From: JAFDXJ01 sp038257845
Lineage (GTDB): Bacteria > Bacteroidota > Bacteroidia > Chitinophagales > Chitinophagaceae
Length of the DNA: 64,000 nt
Assembly (NCBI GenBank): GCA_038257845.1
Contig: JBBSQL010000001.1
Coordinates: 186,001-250,000, forward strand
Direction: 5' to 3'
Within the stretch, counting starts at the first letter, position 1. Each line of letters begins with the position of its first letter. The position numbers and the translations under genes were made by a program. Positions 52,051-60,632 of this stretch are shown here, one piece after another. The notes beneath the pieces were generated by a model that worked only from the letters and a program-made list of their open reading frames with translations, did no database searches and was not told the DNA's origin.

Positions 52051-53448
52051 TTAGAAATAAAACCAGTTGAGCAACAATTGCGGGAAGGCACCCAGCAAAA
52101 TAATTAATACAGCAACAGCAATTAATGAATTTTTGAAAAATGGTGTAATTTCTTCATCCAACGTTTCGGGGTTTCCGGTTTTAAAATACATGGATTGAAT
52201 AAGGCGGAAATAATAATAAATTGCAATGGCCGCGAAGCAAACGCCCACTATCACGAGCCAGGTATTTGAACCGGTTTTGATCACGGATGCAAGCATATAA
52301 TATTTTGCAAAAAAGCCGGCTGTAAGCGGGATCCCGGAAAGGGATAACAAAAAAATCGCATTTGTCGCTGCAAGTGTAGGTTGCTTTTTAGCCAGGCCAT
52401 TGTAGCCTTCAAATGTATAATCTTTCATTTTTGACATGGTTGCAAAAAGGCCAATTGTTGCTAAACTGTATGCCAGTGCATAATATAATAAGCCTTCTTT
52501 GGCAACATCATTTAAACTGAAAATTGCATACATCATAAAGCCGGCCTGCGCTATACTTGAATACGCCAGCATTCGTTTTACACTTTGCTGAAAAATTGCT
52601 GTGATATTTCCGATAAATAATGTCGCAACGATCATTATGGAAAAAATCATTTTCCAATTTATCGCGGCGCTGGTATCTGCTACACGTACTTCGCATAATT
52701 TAAAAAATGCAATGAATGCCGCGGCTTTCACTATTGTCGCCATGAAAGAAGTCACCGGTGTTGGCGCGCCATCATATACGTCCGGCGCCCAAAAATGAAA
52801 AGGCGCTACAGATGCTTTGAATGCCATGGCACACATTAGAATAATCAGCCCGGTAATTTCTAAAAAAGAAATCCCATGATAAGTTCCCACTACACTGTGC
52901 GTGGAAGGTTGGAGATTGAAAGTGCCCGTACCACCATATATCAGCGCTATACCCATAAGCATTATGCCCGTGGAGAATGCACCCATTAAAAAATATTTTA
53001 ATGATGCTTCATTACTTTTTAAATTTTTCTTATCGCTGCCTGTTAGAATGTATAATGGAATGGACAAAATTTCAATGCCCAAAAAAAGCATCAGTAAATT
53101 CTGGTAAGACGTGAGAATTGTAATTCCGCAAAGCACAAAGAATATCAGTGTATAAAATTCAGGCTGATACTTACCTGTTTTCCTGATTTCAATTGTTGAA
53201 AGTAATACAAAAATCAAAGTAGACAAGATGGCAATGGTGTTAAATAAAAGTCCAAACCTGTCCAGGGAAAGCATTGGATAAATATTGTAATGCGTGATTT
53301 GCATGCCATACGTGTCAGCAATATTTCCAATCAAAATAGTGAGTAAACCAAAAGCGGCTATATACCCGAAGCTTTTTTTATTCTTCACCAGGATACTGCA
53401 AAACATAAGTATTATGCCCCAGGCCGCAGAAAGTATTAATGCATTCAT
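52051..53448 (-). CDS. nuoN: NADH-quinone oxidoreductase subunit N
   Basis: Antiporter-like proton-channel subunit of complex I in the inner membrane. The 465-residue protein has about 13-14 hydrophobic helices and the Mrp-type core: the Glu/Lys helix region (SYQNLLMLFLGIEILSIPLYILTG), FKASVAPFHFWAPDVYDGAPTPVTSFMA with key Lys and His/Pro residues, and SVKRMLAYSSIAQAGFMMYA. It is the last gene of the nuo operon, 13 bases after nuoM. No strong terminator is visible in the 126 bases downstream before the MacB-type permease gene. Confidence 0.96.
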   Translation of the reverse strand: MNALILSAAWGIILMFCSILVKNKKSFGYIAAFGLLTILIGNIADTYGMQITHYNIYPMLSLDRFGLLFNTIAILSTLIFVLLSTIEIRKTGKYQPEFYTLIFFVLCGITILTSYQNLLMLFLGIEILSIPLYILTGSDKKNLKSNEASLKYFLMGAFSTGIMLMGIALIYGGTGTFNLQPSTHSVVGTYHGISFLEITGLIILMCAMAFKASVAPFHFWAPDVYDGAPTPVTSFMATIVKAAAFIAFFKLCEVRVADTSAAINWKMIFSIMIVATLFIGNITAIFQQSVKRMLAYSSIAQAGFMMYAIFSLNDVAKEGLLYYALAYSLATIGLFATMSKMKDYTFEGYNGLAKKQPTLAATNAIFLLSLSGIPLTAGFFAKYYMLASVIKTGSNTWLVIVGVCFAAIAIYYYFRLIQSMYFKTGNPETLDEEITPFFKNSLIAVAVLIILLGAFPQLLLNWFYF

Positions 53449-53461
53449 AGTATTCTTTGAT

Positions 53462-54913
53462 CTACTTTAAAACAAAATTTAATCCCGATAAAATGCCCTG
53501 TACACTATCATTCACCAACTGCAAAAGTGGCTGCGGGTAAAAGCCCAGGAACAAAATCAGCACCGTTAAAATGATCATTGCATATTTTGCATTCCTGTTG
53601 ATATCTGTTGCATCCTGTGTTGCAGGAAGTGTATTACCATAAAAAATATTTTGTACCATATTCAGTGTATAAATAGCGGATAAAATAATACTTATCAAAG
53701 CGACAGCCCCAATAATAATACTGTATTGAAATATCCCGCTGAACATTAAAAATTCCCCGACAAATGCGCTTGTAAGTGGCAGCGCAATATTTCCAAGCGC
53801 CATAATCATTAGTAAAGTAGCGAGTACAGGCGCTTTTTGTGCCAGTCCACCGAGCTCACTAATTTTTCTTGTGCCGTATTGTGTTTCTATTACTTCAGCA
53901 GTGATCCACAAACCTGCTACAATAATTCCATGATTAAACATTTGCACCATCACGCCCTGCATACCCGGCACTGTGCCTGAAAATATAGCTGCACACATTA
54001 ACCCAATATGCGCTATAGAGGAATAGGCGATCAATCTTTTTAAATCATTTTGCCGCACGGCAATTACCGATGCATATAAAAGGCTGATGACTCCTAAAAT
54101 AATTATGAGGTGGCTATTGGAAACGGCGGCATGCGGAAAAATCGGAAGTATCCAGCGTAATACAGCAAACAAGCCCATCTTCACCATTACGCTGCTTAAT
54201 ACAATTGTAATAGATGTGTCTGACTGTTCATAAGCAAAGGGTTGCCAGGTATGAAAAGGAAACAAGGGCATCTTAATAGCAAATGCTATAAAAAATAACC
54301 AGAACAAAAAGTTTTCTTCAGTGAGGCTGAGATTTGCATGCATGAATGATTGCAATGCATACGAATGATCCGGAGTTTTACCATGCATGATAATCATCCC
54401 GATCAGCATTAATAAAGAACCAATAAATGTATAGACAAAGAATTTGAAAGTTGCCTGTATGCGTTTTTCATTGCCCCATTGTGAGCAGAGAAAATATGCA
54501 GGCACGAGTGCGAGTTCCCAAAAGAAATAAAATACTAAACCATCTGCTGCGAGAAATACGCCCATCATGCCGGCCTGCATTAAAAGCATCAATCCGAAAT
54601 AACGGCCTGGTTGTATAAATGCTCTTTTGAATGTGGCTAAAAAAACAATAAAATAAATAATGGCATTCAATAATACCAGCATTTTTACCATACCCGTCAT
54701 GGCCAATGTAAACCGACTTCCTAAGAATGGCAGCCATGCAATATCAAATGATGCATTTGAAGCGGAGACACTGTTTGTAATTAATAAAATAATACATAAA
54801 AGCGTCAACAGGGATGAAAATAATGACCAGTTGCGGGCCATTTTTCCTTCACGCATAAAAAATGCAGCAAGGCCTGTTAAAAAAGGAATAAGTATAAGAA
54901 GTAATGCAATCAT
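53462..54913 (-). CDS. nuoM: NADH-quinone oxidoreductase subunit M
   Basis: Second antiporter-like subunit of complex I. The 483-residue protein has about 14 hydrophobic helices, FFWELALVPAYFLCSQWG with the conserved Glu in helix 5 (~130-147), AFAIKMPLFPFHTWQPFAYEQSDTSITIVLSSVMVKMG with the channel Lys residues (~213-250) and NDLKRLIAYSSIAHIGLM (~287-304). Length is near the E. coli subunit (509). It is 25 bases downstream of nuoL and 13 upstream of nuoN. Confidence 0.96.
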   Translation of the reverse strand: MIALLLILIPFLTGLAAFFMREGKMARNWSLFSSLLTLLCIILLITNSVSASNASFDIAWLPFLGSRFTLAMTGMVKMLVLLNAIIYFIVFLATFKRAFIQPGRYFGLMLLMQAGMMGVFLAADGLVFYFFWELALVPAYFLCSQWGNEKRIQATFKFFVYTFIGSLLMLIGMIIMHGKTPDHSYALQSFMHANLSLTEENFLFWLFFIAFAIKMPLFPFHTWQPFAYEQSDTSITIVLSSVMVKMGLFAVLRWILPIFPHAAVSNSHLIIILGVISLLYASVIAVRQNDLKRLIAYSSIAHIGLMCAAIFSGTVPGMQGVMVQMFNHGIIVAGLWITAEVIETQYGTRKISELGGLAQKAPVLATLLMIMALGNIALPLTSAFVGEFLMFSGIFQYSIIIGAVALISIILSAIYTLNMVQNIFYGNTLPATQDATDINRNAKYAMIILTVLILFLGFYPQPLLQLVNDSVQGILSGLNFVLK

Positions 54914-54938
54914 ATATAAAATTCAAATGCGCTTTCGC

Positions 54939-56843
54939 TTAAAATATTTTTTGTAAAAAACCTATAATCAAATCCTGGTTCCAGAATACCATAAATAAAA
55001 CAGTTATTGATAAAACCATGATCAGGATATAATTTCCCACCATTCCACTTTGAACCAGCCTTACTTGCCTGGATGAATATTGAATGAACCGGCCAACACC
55101 ATTTACAATCCCGTCTATGCCTGATTTTTCAACGATAGATTTTAAAAATCCGGCAATATTATTAAAAGGATTTACGATAATCGCATCGTACAATTCATCA
55201 ATATACCATTTGTGCGCCAGCACATTTTTTATACCTGTATATTTTCCTTCAAAATGTTTTACTGCATACCATTTTTTACATAATAAGAAAATAATTAATA
55301 ATCCGACAACGGTGCCGCCCAATAAATAATATTCCTGAACGGCCATACTTTCACCCACATGTTTAAATGCAGGAACTACAGGTGCGAGAAATTCATTGAA
55401 ATAATCATGGCCTCCAAAGATTTCAGGTAATTGTACAAAGCCTCCAATTGCAGCAAGCACTGCGAGTATAATCAAAGGAATTGTCATGGCTGGCGGTGAT
55501 TCATGTAAGTGGTGTTGTTGTTCTTCACTCCCACGAAAACCTCCGAGGAATACAAGCATGAAGACCCTGAACATATAAAGTGCAGTAAGTACTGCAGCAA
55601 AAGTAGTGAGCCAGAATAGTGGCTGACTATGTGCATAAGCAGCCATTAAAATTTCATCCTTTGAAACAAATCCGGAAGTAAAAGGAAAACCGGAAATTGC
55701 CAGTACTGCTATTAAAAATGTCCAGTAAGTAATGGGAATTTTTTTTCTGAGTCCGCCCATTTTTGTAATATCCTGTTCGCCACCCATCGCATGAATAACA
55801 GAACCGGCGCCAAGAAATAATAAGGCTTTAAAAAATGAATGTGTCATCACGTGAAAAACGCCTGTTGTATAAGCACCAACACCTAATGCAACGAACATGA
55901 ATCCCAATTGACTTACCGTAGAATAAGCCAAAACTTTTTTAATATCATTTTGAAATAATGCAATTGACGCGGCGAGAATAGCAGTTGCCAAACCAATGAC
56001 CGCAACAATATCCATAGTAACCGGACTCATGGAAAATAACACATTACTTCTTGCAATCATATAAATGCCTGCTGTAACCATTGTTGCTGCATGTATCAAA
56101 GCAGAAACAGGCGTAGGACCCGCCATGGCATCAGGAAGCCAGGTATATAAAGGAATTTGAGCGCTTTTACCAATCGCTCCTACAAATAATAAAATTGTGA
56201 TCCCGGTTACATCTGTTACGGAAAGCGTGGATGCATTTGAAAAAACAATACTATAATCTGCGCTGCCTAACCTTGCGAGTAACCAGAAAATAGCCAGCAA
56301 AAATCCCACATCACCAATGCGGTTCATTATAAAAGCTTTGCGTGCCGCATAATTGTACTGGTTGTTTTTAAACCAAAATCCGATCAGTAAATAAGAACAT
56401 ATTCCTACACCTTCCCAACCGATAAACATGATCACATAATTCGCTCCCAGTACCAATAATAACATGGAGAAAACAAATAAATTCAGATACGAAAAATAAC
56501 GGGCATAATGTTCAGGTGTTTCTTCACTCATGTATGCTGTAGAATACACATGTATCAAAAAGCCAACTCCTGTAATGATGAGCATGAATAAAGTGGACAA
56601 CTGATCTACCTGGAATGCAAAAGGAATATTGTATTGTGAATTGCTGATGAAATTAAAATACGTAATTGCATTTGGAGAATAACTATGCGAAAAGAAAATA
56701 ACCAGTGTCAATATAAAAGAAATGCCAATAACACCGGAAGCAAGAATTCCACTCATTGTCTTTGACAATTTATTACGGCATAATCCCACGATCAAAAATC
56801 CCAGGAAAGGCAGAAGCGGAATACATAAAACGAGTGCGTTCAT
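54939..56843 (-). CDS. nuoL: NADH-quinone oxidoreductase subunit L
   Basis: Largest antiporter-like subunit of complex I, at the distal end of the membrane arm. The 634-residue protein has the core motifs FIGWEGVGICSYLLIGFW (~137-154), GKSAQIPLYTWLPDAMAGPTPVSALIHAATMVTAGIYMI (~226-264) and NDIKKVLAYSTVSQLGFM, then a long C-terminal extension expected to form the lateral helix HL along the membrane and a terminal anchor helix (IMVLSITVLFMVFW). Canonical place between nuoK and nuoM. Confidence 0.97.
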   Translation of the reverse strand: MNALVLCIPLLPFLGFLIVGLCRNKLSKTMSGILASGVIGISFILTLVIFFSHSYSPNAITYFNFISNSQYNIPFAFQVDQLSTLFMLIITGVGFLIHVYSTAYMSEETPEHYARYFSYLNLFVFSMLLLVLGANYVIMFIGWEGVGICSYLLIGFWFKNNQYNYAARKAFIMNRIGDVGFLLAIFWLLARLGSADYSIVFSNASTLSVTDVTGITILLFVGAIGKSAQIPLYTWLPDAMAGPTPVSALIHAATMVTAGIYMIARSNVLFSMSPVTMDIVAVIGLATAILAASIALFQNDIKKVLAYSTVSQLGFMFVALGVGAYTTGVFHVMTHSFFKALLFLGAGSVIHAMGGEQDITKMGGLRKKIPITYWTFLIAVLAISGFPFTSGFVSKDEILMAAYAHSQPLFWLTTFAAVLTALYMFRVFMLVFLGGFRGSEEQQHHLHESPPAMTIPLIILAVLAAIGGFVQLPEIFGGHDYFNEFLAPVVPAFKHVGESMAVQEYYLLGGTVVGLLIIFLLCKKWYAVKHFEGKYTGIKNVLAHKWYIDELYDAIIVNPFNNIAGFLKSIVEKSGIDGIVNGVGRFIQYSSRQVRLVQSGMVGNYILIMVLSITVLFMVFWNQDLIIGFLQKIF

Positions 56844-56888
56844 AAAAATCTTTTAGTAGAAAATTTCTTTTACCTTTTAAAAACTCAT

Positions 56889-57221
56889 TTAGTTTTTTAA
56901 CCTGTTCAAAAAATTAATATCAATAGAATGCACATTCCTGTACATCATTACGATGATTGCCAGTCCTACACTCACTTCTGCCGCCGCCACTACCATTATA
57001 AAAAAAACAAATAATTGTGCGTCTGTACCTCCAACTGTCACTCCACCCGGAGGTGTAGCGATATTTTGCATTTTTGAAAAAGCAACCAATAAAAGATTTA
57101 CTGCGTTGAGCATTAATTCAACACACATAAAAATGATGATCGCATTTCTTCGTGTAAGCACGCCCGCTACACCAATACAAAAAAGTGTAGAAGCTAAAAT
57201 GATATAATAAGAAACTGGCAT
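56889..57221 (-). CDS. nuoK: NADH-quinone oxidoreductase subunit K
   Basis: Small membrane subunit of complex I with three transmembrane helices. The 110-residue protein keeps the two buried Glu-bearing helices: IIFMCVELMLNAVNLLLVAF (Glu ~36) and VVAAAEVSVGLAIIVMMYR (Glu ~80), as needed for the proton path. The loop between carries a short glycine/threonine-rich stretch (TPPGGVTVGGTDAQ), a bit longer than in E. coli (100 residues total). It is 15 bases downstream of nuoJ. Confidence 0.95.
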   Translation of the reverse strand: MPVSYYIILASTLFCIGVAGVLTRRNAIIIFMCVELMLNAVNLLLVAFSKMQNIATPPGGVTVGGTDAQLFVFFIMVVAAAEVSVGLAIIVMMYRNVHSIDINFLNRLKN

Positions 57222-57236
57222 ATTCTTTAATTTCTT

Positions 57237-57743
57237 TTATGATTCTTTTTTCCCAATAACCACAGCGCCCACCATCGCACTTAAAAATAAGATACTGCTT
57301 ATCTCAAATGGCAATGCATATTTTGTAAATAAAACTTTTCCAAGATTTTCAATGAGTCCAATATCTCCATCTTTCAAAACAATCGTTTTCAAATTCATAT
57401 CAGCAGCGGATTTTGAAGTGGAAACAAGAATGCAAAGCAATAAACCACCAGATATTACCCCTAAAAATTTCATCCAGGTATTCTTATTAACAACGGGTAA
57501 ATTATCCAGGTTCATCATCATCACTACAAACAGGAATAACACCATGATAGCGCCGGCATATACAATGATATTTACAACAGCCAGGAATTGTGCATTCAGT
57601 AAAAGATAGTGACCGGAGATCGCAAAAAACACGACAATCAGCCAAAGCACACTGAAAATGGGATTCTTCCTCGTCACTACCATGATTGCACTAAAAAGTG
57701 CAAGAGCACTGAGGAACCAAAAAATAATCGTAGTTATATCCAT
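57237..57743 (-). CDS. nuoJ: NADH-quinone oxidoreductase subunit J
   Basis: Membrane subunit of complex I near the quinone site; its third helix (with a pi-bulge) is thought to transmit conformational change. The 168-residue protein has five hydrophobic helices and the conserved AQFLAVVNIIVYAGAIMVLFLFVVMMMNL (~50-78), including the Tyr-Ala-Gly-Ala motif. Length matches E. coli NuoJ (184) roughly, with a shorter C-terminus. It follows nuoI by 27 bases and precedes nuoK by 15. Confidence 0.95.
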   Translation of the reverse strand: MDITTIIFWFLSALALFSAIMVVTRKNPIFSVLWLIVVFFAISGHYLLLNAQFLAVVNIIVYAGAIMVLFLFVVMMMNLDNLPVVNKNTWMKFLGVISGGLLLCILVSTSKSAADMNLKTIVLKDGDIGLIENLGKVLFTKYALPFEISSILFLSAMVGAVVIGKKES

Positions 57744-57770
57744 TTTTGAAGAAGCAGTTTTGTATTATAA

Positions 57771-58307
57771 TTATTGATGCAAGCCTTTTGCTTTTGCAAA
57801 ACCCTCCGGGTCATTCACCGGGTCAGGGATGAGCAAATCTTTTTTATCATAAATAAAATTTTTCCTGGCATAATCTGCCGGGGTAACAGTTTCCGACAAA
57901 TAAACGGCATCTTTCGGGCATGCTTCCTCACACAAACCGCAGAAAATACAACGCAGCATATTGATCTCGTAACGTGCCGCATATTTTTCTTCCTTGTACA
58001 AATGTTCCTCACCCGGTTTTCTTTCAGCAGCTTCCATGGTGATCGCTTCCGCAGGACATGCAACGGCGCATAAGCCGCATGCAGTGCATCTTTCACGGCC
58101 TTCTTCATCGCGATTTAAGATTTGCATGCCACGGAATACAGGGCTAAAATATCTTGTTTCTTCCGGGTATTTGATAGTTGGCTTTTTCTTAAACATGTGC
58201 ATGAATGTAATAGTCATGCCTTTTAAAATTACCGGCAGGTAAATTTTCTCCCAAAAATTCATTGGCCTCCTGTCCACCTCCATTACGTTTTTCGTTAATG
58301 CTTCCAT
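57771..58307 (-). CDS. nuoI: NADH-quinone oxidoreductase subunit I (two 4Fe-4S clusters)
   Basis: Peripheral-arm subunit carrying clusters N6a and N6b on the way to quinone. The 178-residue protein has two ferredoxin motifs, CTACGLCAVACP (~78-89) and CIFCGLCEEACP (~118-129), with spacing CxxCxxCxxxCP in each. The N-terminal helix (YLPVILKGMTITFMHMFKKKP) sits on the membrane arm. The 132-base gap to nuoH is unusually long for this operon and contains a perfect hairpin. Confidence 0.97.
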   Translation of the reverse strand: MEALTKNVMEVDRRPMNFWEKIYLPVILKGMTITFMHMFKKKPTIKYPEETRYFSPVFRGMQILNRDEEGRERCTACGLCAVACPAEAITMEAAERKPGEEHLYKEEKYAARYEINMLRCIFCGLCEEACPKDAVYLSETVTPADYARKNFIYDKKDLLIPDPVNDPEGFAKAKGLHQ

Positions 58308-58343
58308 ATTTCTTCTTTTTCGTCAATCAATTTTTCCACGCCT

Positions 58344-58364
58344 TTGTTGGTCGCTGACCAACAA
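58344..58364 (-). repeat. Inverted repeat between nuoH and nuoI
   Basis: A perfect 9-bp stem (TTGTTGGTC with GACCAACAA) and 3-base loop inside the longest spacer of the nuo operon (58308-58439). No T-run follows on the minus strand, so it is not an intrinsic terminator; message processing, stability or a dispersed repeat are the options. Confidence 0.6.
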
Positions 58365-58439
58365 GCTATATATCATTGCAAAAATATTTTACTATGCATA
58401 GACTTCCATAGAAATCTGCCTTTTTTTTAATTTCATTTT

Positions 58440-59486
58440 TTACATCCTGTATAATATAATTACTGCCGTGATCAACATATTCGCCAAAGCCAGTAAAATC
58501 AAACCTTTCCAGCCAAGATTCATTAATTGATCATACCTGAACCGGGGTAAAGTCCACCTGATCCACATAAATATAAAAATGAAAATAAATATTTTCGCAA
58601 AGAATGCAACTACTCCAATAATCGCTGCAACATTGGGTGATAAAAGTGTTTCATTTACAAAAGGCATATCATAACCACCAAAAAATAATGTTACCATTAC
58701 TGCACTACTGATAAACATATTGATGTATTCAGCAAAAAGATAAAAACCCAGTTTCATGGATGAATATTCCTGGTGATAACCCATGTTCAATTCATTTTCT
58801 GCTTCCGGCAAATCAAAAGGTGCACGATTACATTCTGCCATAGCACATATAAAGAATATCAGGAATCCCAATGGCTGGTAGGCTATGTTCCAAAAATGGC
58901 CGGGTTGCATTTGTTGTTCTACAATTGTTTTCAAACTGAGTGAGCCCGTAAGCATGAGTAATGCAATCAGTGAAATACCCATTGCCAGTTCATAGCTGAT
59001 TACCTGTGATGCGCCACGCATCGCGGCGAGTAATGAAAATTTATTATTAGATGCCCAGCCACCAATCATGATTCCATAAACGCCCAGGCTTACAACCGCA
59101 AAAATGTAGAGAATGCCAATATTAATATCTGCTATTTGCAATGGAATACTCCGGCCGAATAATTCCAGTTTATTTCCCCATGGAATCACAGCACAAGTCA
59201 TCATTGCAGTGAGCATGGCTAATGCCGGCCCCATGATGAATAAAAATTTATTGGAATTAGTGGGGATGATCTCTTCTTTGAAAAATAATTTCATGCCATC
59301 GGCAAGTGGTTGTAAAATGCCAAAAGGCCCGGCCCTGTTAGGCCCGATACGATCCTGCATAAAGGCGGCAATTTTTCTTTCTGCATACGTTGCATACATC
59401 GCGATGACAAGCGACAGTGTAATGACTATTGCAATTAAGATCAATTTTTCTAAAAAAAATCCCCAGTCAATCGTGAGTAAAAACAT
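58440..59486 (-). CDS. nuoH: NADH-quinone oxidoreductase subunit H
   Basis: Membrane subunit forming most of the quinone chamber of complex I. The 348-residue protein has about eight helices and the conserved loops YAERKIAAFMQDRIGPNRAGPFGILQPLADGMKLFFKE (~30-67) and CAMAECNRAPFDLPEAENELNMGYHQEYSSMKLGFYLFAEY (~218-258), with the acidic cluster lining the quinone path. One departure: consensus ETNRAPFDLPE reads ECNRAPFDLPE. It is 9 bases downstream of nuoG and separated from nuoI by the hairpin-bearing spacer. Confidence 0.97.
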   Translation of the reverse strand: MFLLTIDWGFFLEKLILIAIVITLSLVIAMYATYAERKIAAFMQDRIGPNRAGPFGILQPLADGMKLFFKEEIIPTNSNKFLFIMGPALAMLTAMMTCAVIPWGNKLELFGRSIPLQIADINIGILYIFAVVSLGVYGIMIGGWASNNKFSLLAAMRGASQVISYELAMGISLIALLMLTGSLSLKTIVEQQMQPGHFWNIAYQPLGFLIFFICAMAECNRAPFDLPEAENELNMGYHQEYSSMKLGFYLFAEYINMFISSAVMVTLFFGGYDMPFVNETLLSPNVAAIIGVVAFFAKIFIFIFIFMWIRWTLPRFRYDQLMNLGWKGLILLALANMLITAVIILYRM

Positions 59487-59495
59487 AATTGCTAA

Positions 59496-60602
59496 TTAAT
59501 CGTTTTTAGGTTTTTCAAAATCATCACTTGTTGCAGGACCTTCAATTAAACTAAGGTCAATATCGGGCCGGTTCACTTCGCTTACGTTGTGTATGTTTAA
59601 AAACAAACGTGGTTTTTTTCCAATGACTTCCGGTAAAAATTCTTTGGGCATTTTCAACCCTTCATAATGTCCCTGTGCAATTACAGAATGCCTGTTGATA
59701 TGGGTAGGCCCTTCAATGATCCAGTCAGATTCTTTTTTCTTTTCAAAACGACATTCATTACAAATCCAGGCCGGCTTTCCATCTGGAGCATCAATCACTT
59801 CACCCCATTCATCCCTTCTTACAGTAACCCGAAAAACTTCATCACCACGCAACCATAATCTTACCAGGCCTGCACATTTATCACAGTGGCGATGCGCATC
59901 TACAGGTTTTGTAAACCATACACGGTTTTTAAAACGAAAAGTTTTATCAGTAAGTGCACCAACCGGGCATACATCAATTACATTTCCAATAAAATCATGA
60001 TCCAAAGATTTTGAAATATATGTGGCAATTTCCGCACATTCTCCCCTGTCTAAAATACCATGCTGTCTTTTATCGGTAAGCTGATCAGCAACATAAACAC
60101 AACGATAACAAAGAATGCAACGTGTCATGTGCAGTTGTATATAAGGGCCGATATCATGCAATTCAAATACTCTTTTCTGAAATTCAAAACGTGTTCCTTC
60201 AGTGCCATGTGAATAGCTCAGGTCCTGCAAATCACATTCACCTGCCTGGTCACATATCGGGCAGTCCAAAGGATGATTTATCAATAAAAATTCTACAACT
60301 CCTTTTCTCGCTTCCAAAGCACGCGGACTGGTAATATTTTTAACTTCCATGCCATCCATCACTGTAGTGCGGCAACTGGCAACAAGTTTCGGCATAGGCC
60401 GCGGATCTTTTTCACTGCCTTTACTTACTTCAACCAAACAAGTACGACATTTTCCGCCGCTGTCATCAAGTTTACTGTAATAGCACATGGCTGGCGGAGT
60501 TACTTCACCACCGATTTTGCGCGCAGCCTGCAGGATAGTAGTTCCGGGTGGAACTTCTATCGTTATATTATCAATGGTTACTTTATATAAATCTTCAGGC
60601 AT
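59496..60602 (-). CDS. nuoG: NADH-quinone oxidoreductase subunit G, short form without molybdopterin domain
   Basis: Iron-sulphur subunit of the complex I peripheral arm. At 368 residues it is far shorter than E. coli NuoG (~900). Cluster ligands are intact: N1b 2Fe-2S (Cys40, 52, 55, 77), N5 (His110, Cys114, 117, 123), N4 (Cys162, 165, 168, 212), plus CDKC and CNEC (Cys240, 243, 281, 284), which match the start of the molybdopterin-family 4Fe-4S segment and could carry an N7-like cluster or zinc. The chain stops soon after, in a Pro/Glu/Asp-rich tail, with no frameshift remnant in the 9 bases before nuoH. The short form seems to be a lineage trait. Confidence 0.92.
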   Translation of the reverse strand: MPEDLYKVTIDNITIEVPPGTTILQAARKIGGEVTPPAMCYYSKLDDSGGKCRTCLVEVSKGSEKDPRPMPKLVASCRTTVMDGMEVKNITSPRALEARKGVVEFLLINHPLDCPICDQAGECDLQDLSYSHGTEGTRFEFQKRVFELHDIGPYIQLHMTRCILCYRCVYVADQLTDKRQHGILDRGECAEIATYISKSLDHDFIGNVIDVCPVGALTDKTFRFKNRVWFTKPVDAHRHCDKCAGLVRLWLRGDEVFRVTVRRDEWGEVIDAPDGKPAWICNECRFEKKKESDWIIEGPTHINRHSVIAQGHYEGLKMPKEFLPEVIGKKPRLFLNIHNVSEVNRPDIDLSLIEGPATSDDFEKPKND

Positions 60603-60632
60603 AATCGAAATATAAATAAAAAAATAAAAGTC

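Noticed and set aside
59496..60602. NuoG broken by a frameshift or deletion in this strain.
   Set aside because: The 9-base junction to nuoH has no leftover coding sequence and the protein ends in a normal charged tail, so the short form appears intact.
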